From Nannochloropsis oceanica (Eukaryota; Sar; Eustigmatophyceae; Eustigmatales; Monodopsidaceae): a DNA stretch of 64,000 nt. Where the stretch lies: the NCBI GenBank assembly GCA_004519485.1, contig CP038130.1, positions 124,001-188,000 on the forward strand, in the 5' to 3' direction. A model generated the notes under the pieces. The model had not been told where the DNA came from. It ran no database searches and saw only the letters and a list, made by a program, of their open reading frames with translations. This document shows positions 50,100 through 58,252 of this stretch, piece by piece. The stretch's first letter is position 1, and every line of letters starts with the position of its first letter. A program made the translations under genes and the position numbers.

Positions 50100-51190
50100 T
50101 GTGGTTCTAGGCAGCATTCTTATCCCAGTCTTCCTCGTGCCCAAAACATTCCCACTTAAAAAAATTGCCATCCCCTAATCCCTCGTTGATGAGACCGCAA
50201 GAGCTGCACGTCTCACTCGTGCCATACTCCCCCAGATCAAAGACGACCTTCCTACAACCCTCGGCCTTCATCCTGATACGCTGGTTGAAGAGGGTGTGTC
50301 GTTGGAAACGCATCGTTTCCTTGTGTCTGCTGTCAGAACACTCGTCCCCCCCAACATCCTCCCTACGCCCAATTTTGGACCGATGATTACCGCTGGATCT
50401 CGAATTTGCACGGTATCAAGCCCTTGTAACTTTCTTAATCTTCAGTCGCATGCTCCTACTCTTTTCCCGATCCCACCCCTTCTCTCGCAACCCTCTTCTC
50501 TCCAACGTTAAAATTCTTCTCCGGATGCCATCGTTCTTCCTCTCAATGGCATGCGCGCGCTTTCCCATACTACCAGGAGCGATTTCTCCACATTCCTTCT
50601 CCGAATAGTATGTCATAAAAGTGCGCACTCCGGGGTCGAGCGCCCCTACTCGCTTCCCCCACCTTTTTTTTTACTTCTTGCTCTTCTTATTCCACCTTGT
50701 AAGGCATCAAAATGTACCATATCCCTGAACAATGCTGAGTACGACAGTCTGCGTCAACTCCATGCTTGGGGTTCTCGCACATCTTAAAACCTTTCTCCAT
50801 CCCAAGATTGTGCTGGGTTGAAAAGAGGAAGAGCTCCGGCAATTTTTGGTCCTCGCTTGGCGCGCGTGCGAATAGCCGATGGAGTCTCTTTCATTTAAAC
50901 ACATTGGACCCGTTCTCCTCTGGGGCACCCACGAACTTTTTAAAATCTGGCTATCCGGCTTGGCCTTTTTATCCTTGATAAGACGAAGACCTGAGCTTCA
51001 TGTGTCCCGGGCCGCCATCATCCACACACGCATCTTCCTGGCCTGTACAACCGTCGGACATAGGCGAGTCTTTTTCACGCGCCAGAGATCTTGGCTGCTC
51101 TCTGTGTTCGTGTGTGTTGAGGGGTGGGGAAGGGAGATGATAACACTCTTCCTCCTACATCTGCTTGGAGGGGTGCCTCCCATCCTAAAT
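50100..51190 (-). pseudogene. Decayed Fanzor / TnpB-like RNA-guided nuclease
   Basis: Fragments lie in the right order on the minus strand. (a) ~51,090-50,998: RVKKTRLCPTVVQARKMRVW, matching the N-terminal KxRLYPT..Q...L..W segment of TnpB/Fanzor. (b) ~50,690: SGIWYILMPYKVE, the strand before RuvC-I. (c) ~50,640-50,420: LDPGVRTFMTYYS with the catalytic Asp of RuvC-I, followed by a helix rich in Arg/Lys (RRRILTLERRGLREK, SRSMRLKIKKV). (d) ~50,400-50,330: IIGPKLGVGRML at the RuvC-II position. (e) 50,310-50,107: KAEGCRKVVFDLGEYGTSET, then CSSCG and WDKNAA, the zinc ribbon and RuvC-III. The reading frame is broken several times, so the gene is dead as read. No serine recombinase or terminal repeats were found. 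Family assignment rests on motif order. Confidence 0.75.
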
Positions 51191-52060
51191 CTCCACCTTT
51201 TATTGCAATATATATTTACCCCTAGATCTACTCGCCAGATCTACTTGCTGGCTTGCCTTTGGAGGCCTTGGTCTCTTTTGTAGAATAATTTATGTACAAA
51301 GGTCACGCGACAATCTCCTCGTCCGCGTCGCGCTTCCGGTATGAGTCAATCCTTACCCATGACAGCAAATTAATTTTCCTCCTATTCTTCTCACTCTCGG
51401 TCTTCTTGAGCGACCACAGCTTCCCCGACATTTCCTTGCATGACTCAGACTCGTTTCACCATCTGTAGGCTTTGTTCCAATTTGTGGGGTTCGAGCTCGA
51501 TCTGCGCGATGTTTTCGCCCTCTTTTGTGTTAAGCTGACGCGGCAATAGACATTTTAAAATCCTATGTGAGTGTGTGGATGTCTGGATGTGTGGGTGTGT
51601 GTTGGCGTGAGTACGTGCACCCGTGGGGGAATTCGTTGCTGGTGGGATTTTTTCCCCCGGAAATGACACATACATGTCCTTTTCCGCTCCTGTCCCCACG
51701 GTGCTGTCTCGACCGTGCCCAGACTAGAAAGCACTTGTGTGTTTACGAATGTACGAATCGCCCTCCTACACATGTGTAGCTTTAGCAGAAATCATTCGCT
51801 TCCACCAATCTGCGCAGTCCACGTACGTCTAGTTGTATTGCTGTCTGGGTAAGGCAGAGGAGGCAAGCGAGCGCGATGATGTCCGCGTCATGTCGATTTT
51901 GAAGAAGCATGGCCCGCGCAGCACCGCGGGGACGGCAAATCCTATAGCTCCTCATTTTTTGTCAAGAAGCCGGGCCTGTTCAACTACTCACATCACACCC
52001 ACAATACGAAGCACAATTATCGATTCCAGGAGCTCTGCTAAAGCTGCACTCACTGCTACC
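51191..52060. promoter_or_regulatory. Region upstream of the acidic-protein gene
   Basis: Begins at the Fanzor relic's 5' side and leads to the acidic-protein gene. It contains a GT-rich stretch (51567-51612). Open frame from 51833 runs into the downstream gene, so part may be coding. No element boundary was seen. Confidence 0.35.
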
Positions 52061-53120
52061 ATGGCGGCCTCCGCCAGCGACAAACACTCTTCTTCTTTTT
52101 CAGGAGGCGGAGCCAGGTCTTCAACCCCGTCCCTCTCTTATGTAATCTCCCGTGGCAGCGGTCTGACCACACGTGCACATGAGAGTGACGAGGAAGAAGA
52201 TAAGAATGAGCAGGGCCTGCTTTGTATTTCTCACTCGCGTCGGTGGTGGTGGCGGGGTATGCCGTCTCCTCGTCGTCTTCTGGAGGAGGAGGAGGATTCG
52301 GGAGAGGAGGAGGATGAGGAAGAGGAAGAGGAGGAAGAGGAGGAAGAGGAGGAAGCCGAGACGGAGCCAGAGGAGCAGGGGCAGGAGAAGACCGAGGAGC
52401 AAAACGAAATAGACCAGCACGGTGGCAGTAGTGACGAGGACAGCTGTGCCACTGAGCCGGATGAGGCGTGGATGGAGACTGGCATGTGGGGCGTTGAAGA
52501 GACGGAAACGATCGCGAATTTGCGTCGGCAGGGTCTTCCTATATACTTTCCATCGGGTAAATTTAAAGGAGTCGGCTTGCGCGCACTTAAACGTACTGTC
52601 GAAGGGCGAGGTGAGTGCGTGTATGTGTACAATGAGGAAGGAGGGAGGAAGTGCATAGGTGCTGGATGAGAGGATGCAAAGAGTAAAAAGGACAGAGTCA
52701 CGAGGGCGAAATATTGGATTGCCTCCCAACTTGTATCCCGTTTCCTGTCTCAGACCGCATGCCGGCAATGCTCTTGTATTACACCGCCTTAATGCCTCTT
52801 CGATCCGCTCTAACTCAAGCGGCATTTCTTCCTCCCTTCTTTTCCTCCCCTTCCTCTCCCCTTTTCTCTCTCCTTCCCTCTTTTTGAACCCACCAGCATA
52901 TATCTCCGAATACCTCGCCAAGAAACCTGGGTGGTTCCAGCGCTGCAATGTACCTGAGAATATGGCGCTTCTCGAGTCCCTCTCCCGCCTGCGCATGCTC
53001 CGCCGCGTGACGGACCTTCAGGGTAAGGTCGTCCCCGCCAGCCGAATGCTTCGAGATTGGAAGAAACAAGTGACCCCGAAGGCATTCATTTTCAAGCGGC
53101 AGCGACGGACGGCGTCATGA
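52061..53120 (+). CDS. Unknown acidic protein, two exons
   Basis: Exons 52061-52610 and 52897-53120 join in phase (CGA G|CA) to give 257 residues. The start was chosen for its ACCATGG context; in-frame ATGs at 51833 and 51890 would add up to 76 residues rich in Ser/Thr/Arg that could be a targeting leader. The middle is a long Glu run (about residues 70-110, [15 protein letters not shown]). The conserved-looking part is C-terminal: ETIANLRRQGLPIYFPSGKF, LRALKRTVEGRAYISEYLAK, KPGWFQRCNVPENMALLESL, RLRMLRRVTDLQGKVVPASR, MLRDWKKQVTPKAFIFKR. This is basic and probably helical. I do not recognise the family. The acidic/basic polarity would suit a nuclear or nucleolar protein, but that is only a guess. 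Confidence 0.65.
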
Positions 53121-53844
53121 TCGCGCGGCCGCCTTAGCGTCGTCAGCGGTGAAGGGAGTGAGGAAGACAATATCTGGTAATGGTGGTTGTGGGATATAAT
53201 TAGACGGAGGGGGAGGGCCAGCGTCGCCTTGGCCTGGAAAGGAGATACACACACATTAAACATATGCTCTCCAGACGGCTTTGTATACATCTATTATGTA
53301 TTTACATGTATATATATCTGTATATACAATACATGTACATGTGTTATATGCAATCAATCTGTTTAAACGGCGTGATTTTTTATATGGAGGAGGATAAGGA
53401 CGGGGGTGTAGTGATCGTTGATGTAGGCTCTTTGGACGTAGATATAAAACCTTCGAATGGACTCATGGCTCTGCGGCGTTGTCTTCTCCTTCGGGTTTTC
53501 TTTGCATGAAGGGAGAATAAGATATCCTGTAGGCTCACCCTCCTGCCCTGTTCATTCCTTGCCTCGGTCCTCGGTTCTCTTGCTTCTTCTACTTGTTCAT
53601 TCCGTGAAAAAAGTCTTCTGGCGCGACATTACCAGAGCCGATGGCCAGCAATAAATTTGGAAGTTAAATTAATATGGCATCATGAATATCTATCAAATAT
53701 GAATAAAAGTTATTGTCTTTGTTGTGTCTTTTTCTCTCTTTGCTACGAAGCGAAACACGTTTGGCTGCCACTGTGGTAGCTCTTTTGATACCGCTTTCTA
53801 CATTTTTTTGTGTACACGCTGAATTCTGTTCCCTCTTTCTATTT
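53121..53844. other. Intergenic region between convergent genes
   Basis: Shared 3' region of the acidic-protein gene (+) and the KIX-like gene (-). It has an AT-rich, partly palindromic stretch (TACATGTATATATATCTG, TACATGTACATG; 53280-53350). No gene was recognised. Confidence 0.45.
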
Positions 53845-54699
53845 CTACTTTCGGATCCGCTTTCGATGGGAGCCAATCGTGCTTGCTGCTGCTGCTGCAA
53901 ATTCATTCGTCTTTTCTTCCACAGCTTTCGTGGGCACAAAATAATTAGCCCCTTTCTTCTCCGCTCCTTCTTCTTGTGCATCCTTGATGCTTCGTCGCGA
54001 TGCCCGCCTAAACTTATTCTTGCCTACCCCAGTCTCTGCTTCCGTCTTTTCCGCCTCTTCCACGCTGATGTCTTTCGGAACTTCCACTTTTCGCTTCATT
54101 GCTTCTCCTTCGTCCCCTTTCTCCTGCTTCTTTATAGATGCCGTCGCCGTCTTTATCTTCCCTGACCTGCTCCTTTTCCCTTTTCCTCTCCCCTCTTCTT
54201 CATTTTTTCCCATCCCACTACCCATTTTTGCCGCTGCCGCTGATGTCGTTAGAGCAGCCCGTTCTCCTGTGTTTTTCTTTGCTTCTACCAGACGCCGATC
54301 AAATTGTACAGCATTTTTGATATAGTCCAACCGAGAAGGGGCCCAGGCATGTAGAGCTTCTTCTTGCAGGGCCACCGCTAATTCTAACACTTCCTCATAG
54401 CTTGTGGTCTGGTGTTTGAATGCTGCCAGTATATTTTGGCGGACCTTCCTCCGTTCGGTATCCGTGAGAGGCACCCGCCATTCCCCGCCAGACCTTATTC
54501 CTGCATCGACTTCTTTGCGTTGTTGGGCGGCGGTAACGGCAGTGAGTTGACGGTGGAGGGGTACGCCGGCTGTATAGGAGACGGAGGTCCGGAGGATGGG
54601 GATGGGAAGAGTGGGCGAGGGCACGGGGGCAAGAGACGGTGGCCGTGGCTGCGCTGGCGGGAGAGATTCTTGATCGGTGGGCAAGGTGGCGGGAGCCAT
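53845..54699 (-). CDS. KIX-domain-like, lysine-rich protein (Mediator MED15-like N-terminus?)
   Basis: Single exon, 284 residues. Residues ~72-135 (GEWRVPLTDTERRKVRQNIL, AAFKHQTTSYEEVLELAVAL, QEEALHAWAPSRLDYIKNAV) follow the spacing of KIX domains in MED15/ARC105. There a WR...R..V...I...L....E.L...A..FEE..F..A.S..DY...I pattern recurs. KIX domains bind activator peptides, which would place this protein in transcription. The remainder is charged low complexity (GKGKRSRSGKIKTATASIKK, EEAEKTEAETGVGKNKFRRA), without the glutamine-rich middle of animal or plant MED15. The KIX assignment is inference by pattern. Divergent partner of the RBR-type gene. Confidence 0.55.
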   Translation of the reverse strand: MAPATLPTDQESLPPAQPRPPSLAPVPSPTLPIPILRTSVSYTAGVPLHRQLTAVTAAQQRKEVDAGIRSGGEWRVPLTDTERRKVRQNILAAFKHQTTSYEEVLELAVALQEEALHAWAPSRLDYIKNAVQFDRRLVEAKKNTGERAALTTSAAAAKMGSGMGKNEEEGRGKGKRSRSGKIKTATASIKKQEKGDEGEAMKRKVEVPKDISVEEAEKTEAETGVGKNKFRRASRRSIKDAQEEGAEKKGANYFVPTKAVEEKTNEFAAAAASTIGSHRKRIRK

Positions 54700-55227
54700 G
54701 AATTGGGTGCGATGGGTGAGGGTCTGAAAGTTGCCTGTAAAAGCAAGGCAGGGGAAGGTGGGCCGTTCGTGAATGAGAGTGGGGTAAACATGTATACCAG
54801 GGCAGCCTCTCCTGGTAATGCATATTCCAGCATGAATGCCTCACGCATAGTATACATGTCTGTCATAGTACAATGATCCTACACAGCCTAGGCAAGGCTT
54901 GTGCTTCTGCTCTCCGCTCTGCTCACGTCGCCAGTGATCGCCCAATGGCTGTTCGCTCTTACATTTCGCAACAAGTCCATAGCTGCTTCGCAAATTGCCA
55001 ACGAATCCTTGGTTTAGCTTCACATACTCAGGATATTCATGTGCACGTGGTCATCTTGTTGTCTTCGGCCTCACCCATCAGAACTCTTATTTCCTTTAAT
55101 CCTCCTCCTTCCCACATTTCCACAGCTGTCGGGCTTTCACCTGCAACAGCAACAACACGTACGTGCATCTTTGCCCATTCCGCTATCCTACGACTGAAGA
55201 GCGCCCCAAGACCACAACCCCTAGCGG
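54700..55227. promoter_or_regulatory. Divergent intergenic region (KIX-like / RBR-type)
   Basis: 528 bases between outward-facing starts. Open but unconvincing frames cross it on both strands. No defined promoter motif. Confidence 0.4.
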
Positions 55228-57270
55228 ATGAGAATGGCGGAGAGGCTTTGCAACATTCAGTTCCCCAACCATCTTCTGCAGCAGCAGGAGGAGCTGCAAC
55301 AGCGATGCATAATTTGCTTGGACCCCCAGGAAAGTGCTACTGCTACTGGATCCACCCCGAACTACCAGCAATGCCCCATCGGTGGTCATATTGTCTGCCA
55401 CAAAACATGCCTGGACTCCCTGGTGTTGTTTAATGTCTCACCTGAGCGCTTGCGGGCCTATCATGGTGAGATTCCTTGCCCCTGGGTGAACGCGGAGCAA
55501 GGGAGGCAGCTGTGCCCCCAGCGTTGGCATTATCGAGAGTTGGCAACGCATTTGTCACCAGACGTGCAGCTCCGGTACGTGGAGGGGGTCACGACGTTCA
55601 TGCGCACCTTGCTTGGAGAAAAATATTATCCGAATCGCCATCATCTCACCGAAGAAGCGGTGCAGTGGCAACACCAGAAAAGAGAAGATCCGCTTGTGGA
55701 AGCCGCAGCAGCACACATCGTGAGCGACCTACTCAGCCTCCATTGTCCTTCATGCGCGACTGTCTTTGCCGACTTTGATGCTTGCTGTGCAGTCACATGT
55801 GGGGCGTGCGGAACACATTTCTGCGGTCTCTGTCTGGACCAACCGGGGGGGGGGGGCGCGAGGGAGGGAGGGCGCAAGGGAGGGAGGGAGGGAGGGAGAA
55901 GCTTGAAGGAGCAGGCGCACGCGCATGTCATTGGTGTACATGGGCAATTATTCTTCCAAGAGGATGAGATCTTGAGGCAACAGAATATTTTTCGGATGAG
56001 GCGGATCGTGGAATATTTGCTGGAGGTCACCACAACCCCTTCCTCCGTCCCTCCCTCCGTTCCTCCATCTCTCGCTCCTGATACCAGCAGCAGCAGCACC
56101 ACCACCACCAGCTGCACAACTTACTCTCGAGAAGAAAGAAAAAAAGGGAAGCAAGAAGAGGAGAGTAAGGCCCTACAGTTTGTGGCACAGGCCTTGACAA
56201 AGGTCGCTAAGGAGTGTGCGGCCTTGGAGATGGACGTACGAGAGATTGAGAGGATCTTTTATCGATATCGCCAACACCAGGCAAGGGGAGATGACCAGGA
56301 GGGGGAGGAAGGGATGATAGTATTTAGGCCTCGGCGTCCAAGTCGTCTGCGATTTGAGGATCTTATGGGGGAGGGAGAGAGGGAGGGAAGGCTTGTCTTC
56401 CGGGAGGCAACACCCATTTTACGGTTGGCAGGTGGGGAGAAGATGAATGTTACTGTTGTTGCTCCTGCTGCTACTGCTGTAACCTTATCTAGTGCAGCTG
56501 TCCTTCTTGCTGCTACTACTGCTGATGGTAGCGCGCCAGCGGGCCCTGCTGCTGCTGCTGCTGCTACTGCTTGTACTTCTTCTACTGTGATGGCCCTTAT
56601 CTCAGCATCGGCGGCTGCTGCTGCTGGCTTTTCAGGGCCTGCAGGACATAGTTATGCAGTAGAGGGGGAAGGGATGAGGGAGGGAGGAAAGGAGGAAGGG
56701 AAGGGCATGGATGAGGTGAACAGAAGGACGGACGAAGGGGAAGAGGAGGAGGAGGAGGAGCATGGGCATCGCCATCGTCGTCGGCGGACGTTCAGCTTCC
56801 AATCCGAATGCCCGGATTCGATCTCTACGAATGGTTGGAGTGCTTTCTCCTCCTTCTCTTCCTCCCTTTCTTCCTCGCCCTTGTCTTCGCCTCTGCCACA
56901 TTCTCTTTGGCCTGAGCGAGTCATGGAGGATGTGGAGGAGGAGAAGGAAGAGATAATGGACGAGGAGGAAAATAAAGAGGCGAAAGAGCAGCAGATCGTC
57001 GAAGGCGAGGATGAGAAGTATGAGGATGACGAGGACGAGGAGGAGGAGGAAGAGGAGAAGGAGGAGGAGTCTTACTTCTATGAGGAAGAGGGCGGCATCT
57101 CTCTGATGCAACACAGGGTAGGAAGAGGGAGGGAGATAGAGAAGGGGGAAGACTTGAGCTTCTCTGTGTCTAAACAAGAGGAAGGGATGGATGTAGTGGT
57201 TAGAACCAGTGAGGAAAAGGAGGAAGAGACAGAGAGTAAGGGCGTGGCGGCGAATTATTTCACTTTTTGA
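55228..57270 (+). CDS. RBR/IBR-type zinc-finger protein, possible E3 ubiquitin ligase
   Basis: Single exon, 680 residues. Residues ~27-100 form a Cys/His cluster (RCIICLDP, CPIGGHIVCHKTCLDSLV, IPCPW, QLCPQRWHYRELATHLSPDV) like the first RING-type zinc site of stramenopile RBR-like proteins. Residues ~171-245 form an IBR-like ribbon (LHCPSCATVFADFDACCAVT, CGACGTHFCGLC), completed by AHAHVIGVHG. Between FCGLCLDQ and AHAHV the frame contains a GGGA tetranucleotide tract (55845-55899) read as REGG repeats. No GT donor is present at its left border, so it is not a spliceable intron of the usual kind. The C-terminal half is low complexity (Ala, Thr, Ser, then long Glu/Asp runs). Ligase activity is inferred from the finger pattern only. 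Confidence 0.7.
   Translation: MRMAERLCNIQFPNHLLQQQEELQQRCIICLDPQESATATGSTPNYQQCPIGGHIVCHKTCLDSLVLFNVSPERLRAYHGEIPCPWVNAEQGRQLCPQRWHYRELATHLSPDVQLRYVEGVTTFMRTLLGEKYYPNRHHLTEEAVQWQHQKREDPLVEAAAAHIVSDLLSLHCPSCATVFADFDACCAVTCGACGTHFCGLCLDQPGGGGAREGGRKGGREGGRSLKEQAHAHVIGVHGQLFFQEDEILRQQNIFRMRRIVEYLLEVTTTPSSVPPSVPPSLAPDTSSSSTTTTSCTTYSREERKKGKQEEESKALQFVAQALTKVAKECAALEMDVREIERIFYRYRQHQARGDDQEGEEGMIVFRPRRPSRLRFEDLMGEGEREGRLVFREATPILRLAGGEKMNVTVVAPAATAVTLSSAAVLLAATTADGSAPAGPAAAAAATACTSSTVMALISASAAAAAGFSGPAGHSYAVEGEGMREGGKEEGKGMDEVNRRTDEGEEEEEEEHGHRHRRRRTFSFQSECPDSISTNGWSAFSSFSSSLSSSPLSSPLPHSLWPERVMEDVEEEKEEIMDEEENKEAKEQQIVEGEDEKYEDDEDEEEEEEEKEEESYFYEEEGGISLMQHRVGRGREIEKGEDLSFSVSKQEEGMDVVVRTSEEKEEETESKGVAANYFTF
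55845..55899 (+). repeat. Coding GGGA tetranucleotide tract inside the IBR zinc finger
   Basis: A G-run followed by GGGA repeats with a few substitutions, in frame within the RBR-type gene. It is identical in type to the intronic donor-side arrays. Confidence 0.9.
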
Positions 57271-58252
57271 GCCTCTCTTGCCAATTGGCCGACGGCGCCA
57301 TCGACAGCCGAATGCGGAAGAGAGAGAGGCATAGAGGAAGAGATAGAGGATGTATACATATATACACATATGTATATTTTCATCTGCCAGAATTCTGTCC
57401 TTGACGTGGACAAACTTTTGTTAAGGGAAGAGTGAGTGCACGACAGACGAATGATTGCACTTTCCCACGACGGAACCAACTTCATATCGGAAGATATAAT
57501 TAACCGAATATTTAGTGGAGAGACGATTTTCTGAAGAAGGAAACAGGCTATATGGAGGGGAGTAAAGCGAATGATATGTCAGGTAAAGTTAAGCGAGTAA
57601 ATGGTGGTCGGAGCGCAAGGCTTGAGTGGAGTATAAGAGGATTAAGAAAAATATAAGTGCTAGCTAGAGGAGCGAAAAGCGAACATGAAAATTAATTATG
57701 ATAGCGAGTGAGAGGTGGTTGGAGCGTAGATCTTAAAAAGAGTGTAGGAGGTGAAATAGTGGCCCAAGCTAGATGGATAAAATGCAGACATAATCATAGA
57801 TAGTGGAGGAAGTAGGTCGAGTACAGACACGCCTCACAAAGAAAAAAGAGTAGATATACATTTAATCATACTGGCGCCATCCATTTATTTCTTTTTTTAT
57901 GTATAGTCTCTCCTTTCATGCTTGAAAAGTTCTCACATCTTTCTCCCGCTGCTGCTGCTGCTGCTGCTGCTGCTACTACTACAACTATGACCTAGTCACG
58001 TTCCCACGTCTTCCACGAGCCTTCCCCCCTCCACCTGATCCCACCCGCTTTCTGTTGATTTCCCATAACGGCCTTCGGGTGCCATCTTTTTCCTTTTCTT
58101 TTATTTATATATATTAATGGATGCAATCATTTTCACTCAAGGAATGCAGGCTTCGACCAACTGACGAAAAACATAAGATGGTATTTGAAACACTCCCGCA
58201 GCCAGTCTCTTTCTCCCTCCCTTCCTTCTTCACTCCCTCCCTCCCTCCCTTC
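57271..58252. other. Intergenic region between convergent genes, with decayed tandem repeat and GCT microsatellite
   Basis: Shared 3' region of the RBR-type (+) and NRAMP (-) genes. Two imperfect ~105-base units lie at 57593-57703 and 57704-57806 (compare GCGAGTAAATGGTGGTCGGA with GCGAGTGAGAGGTGGTTGGA). A GCT array is at 57948-57974. AT-rich sequence TATACATATATACACATATG lies at 57353-57372. No gene was recognised. Confidence 0.55.

Noticed and set aside
50100-51300. Complete active transposon at the Fanzor relic
   Set aside because: No terminal repeats, recombinase or intact frame could be seen; only a decayed nuclease is supported.
54412-54876. 154-codon + strand open frame opposite the KIX-like gene
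   Set aside because: Starts and ends without splice or motif support and is antisense to a better ORF.
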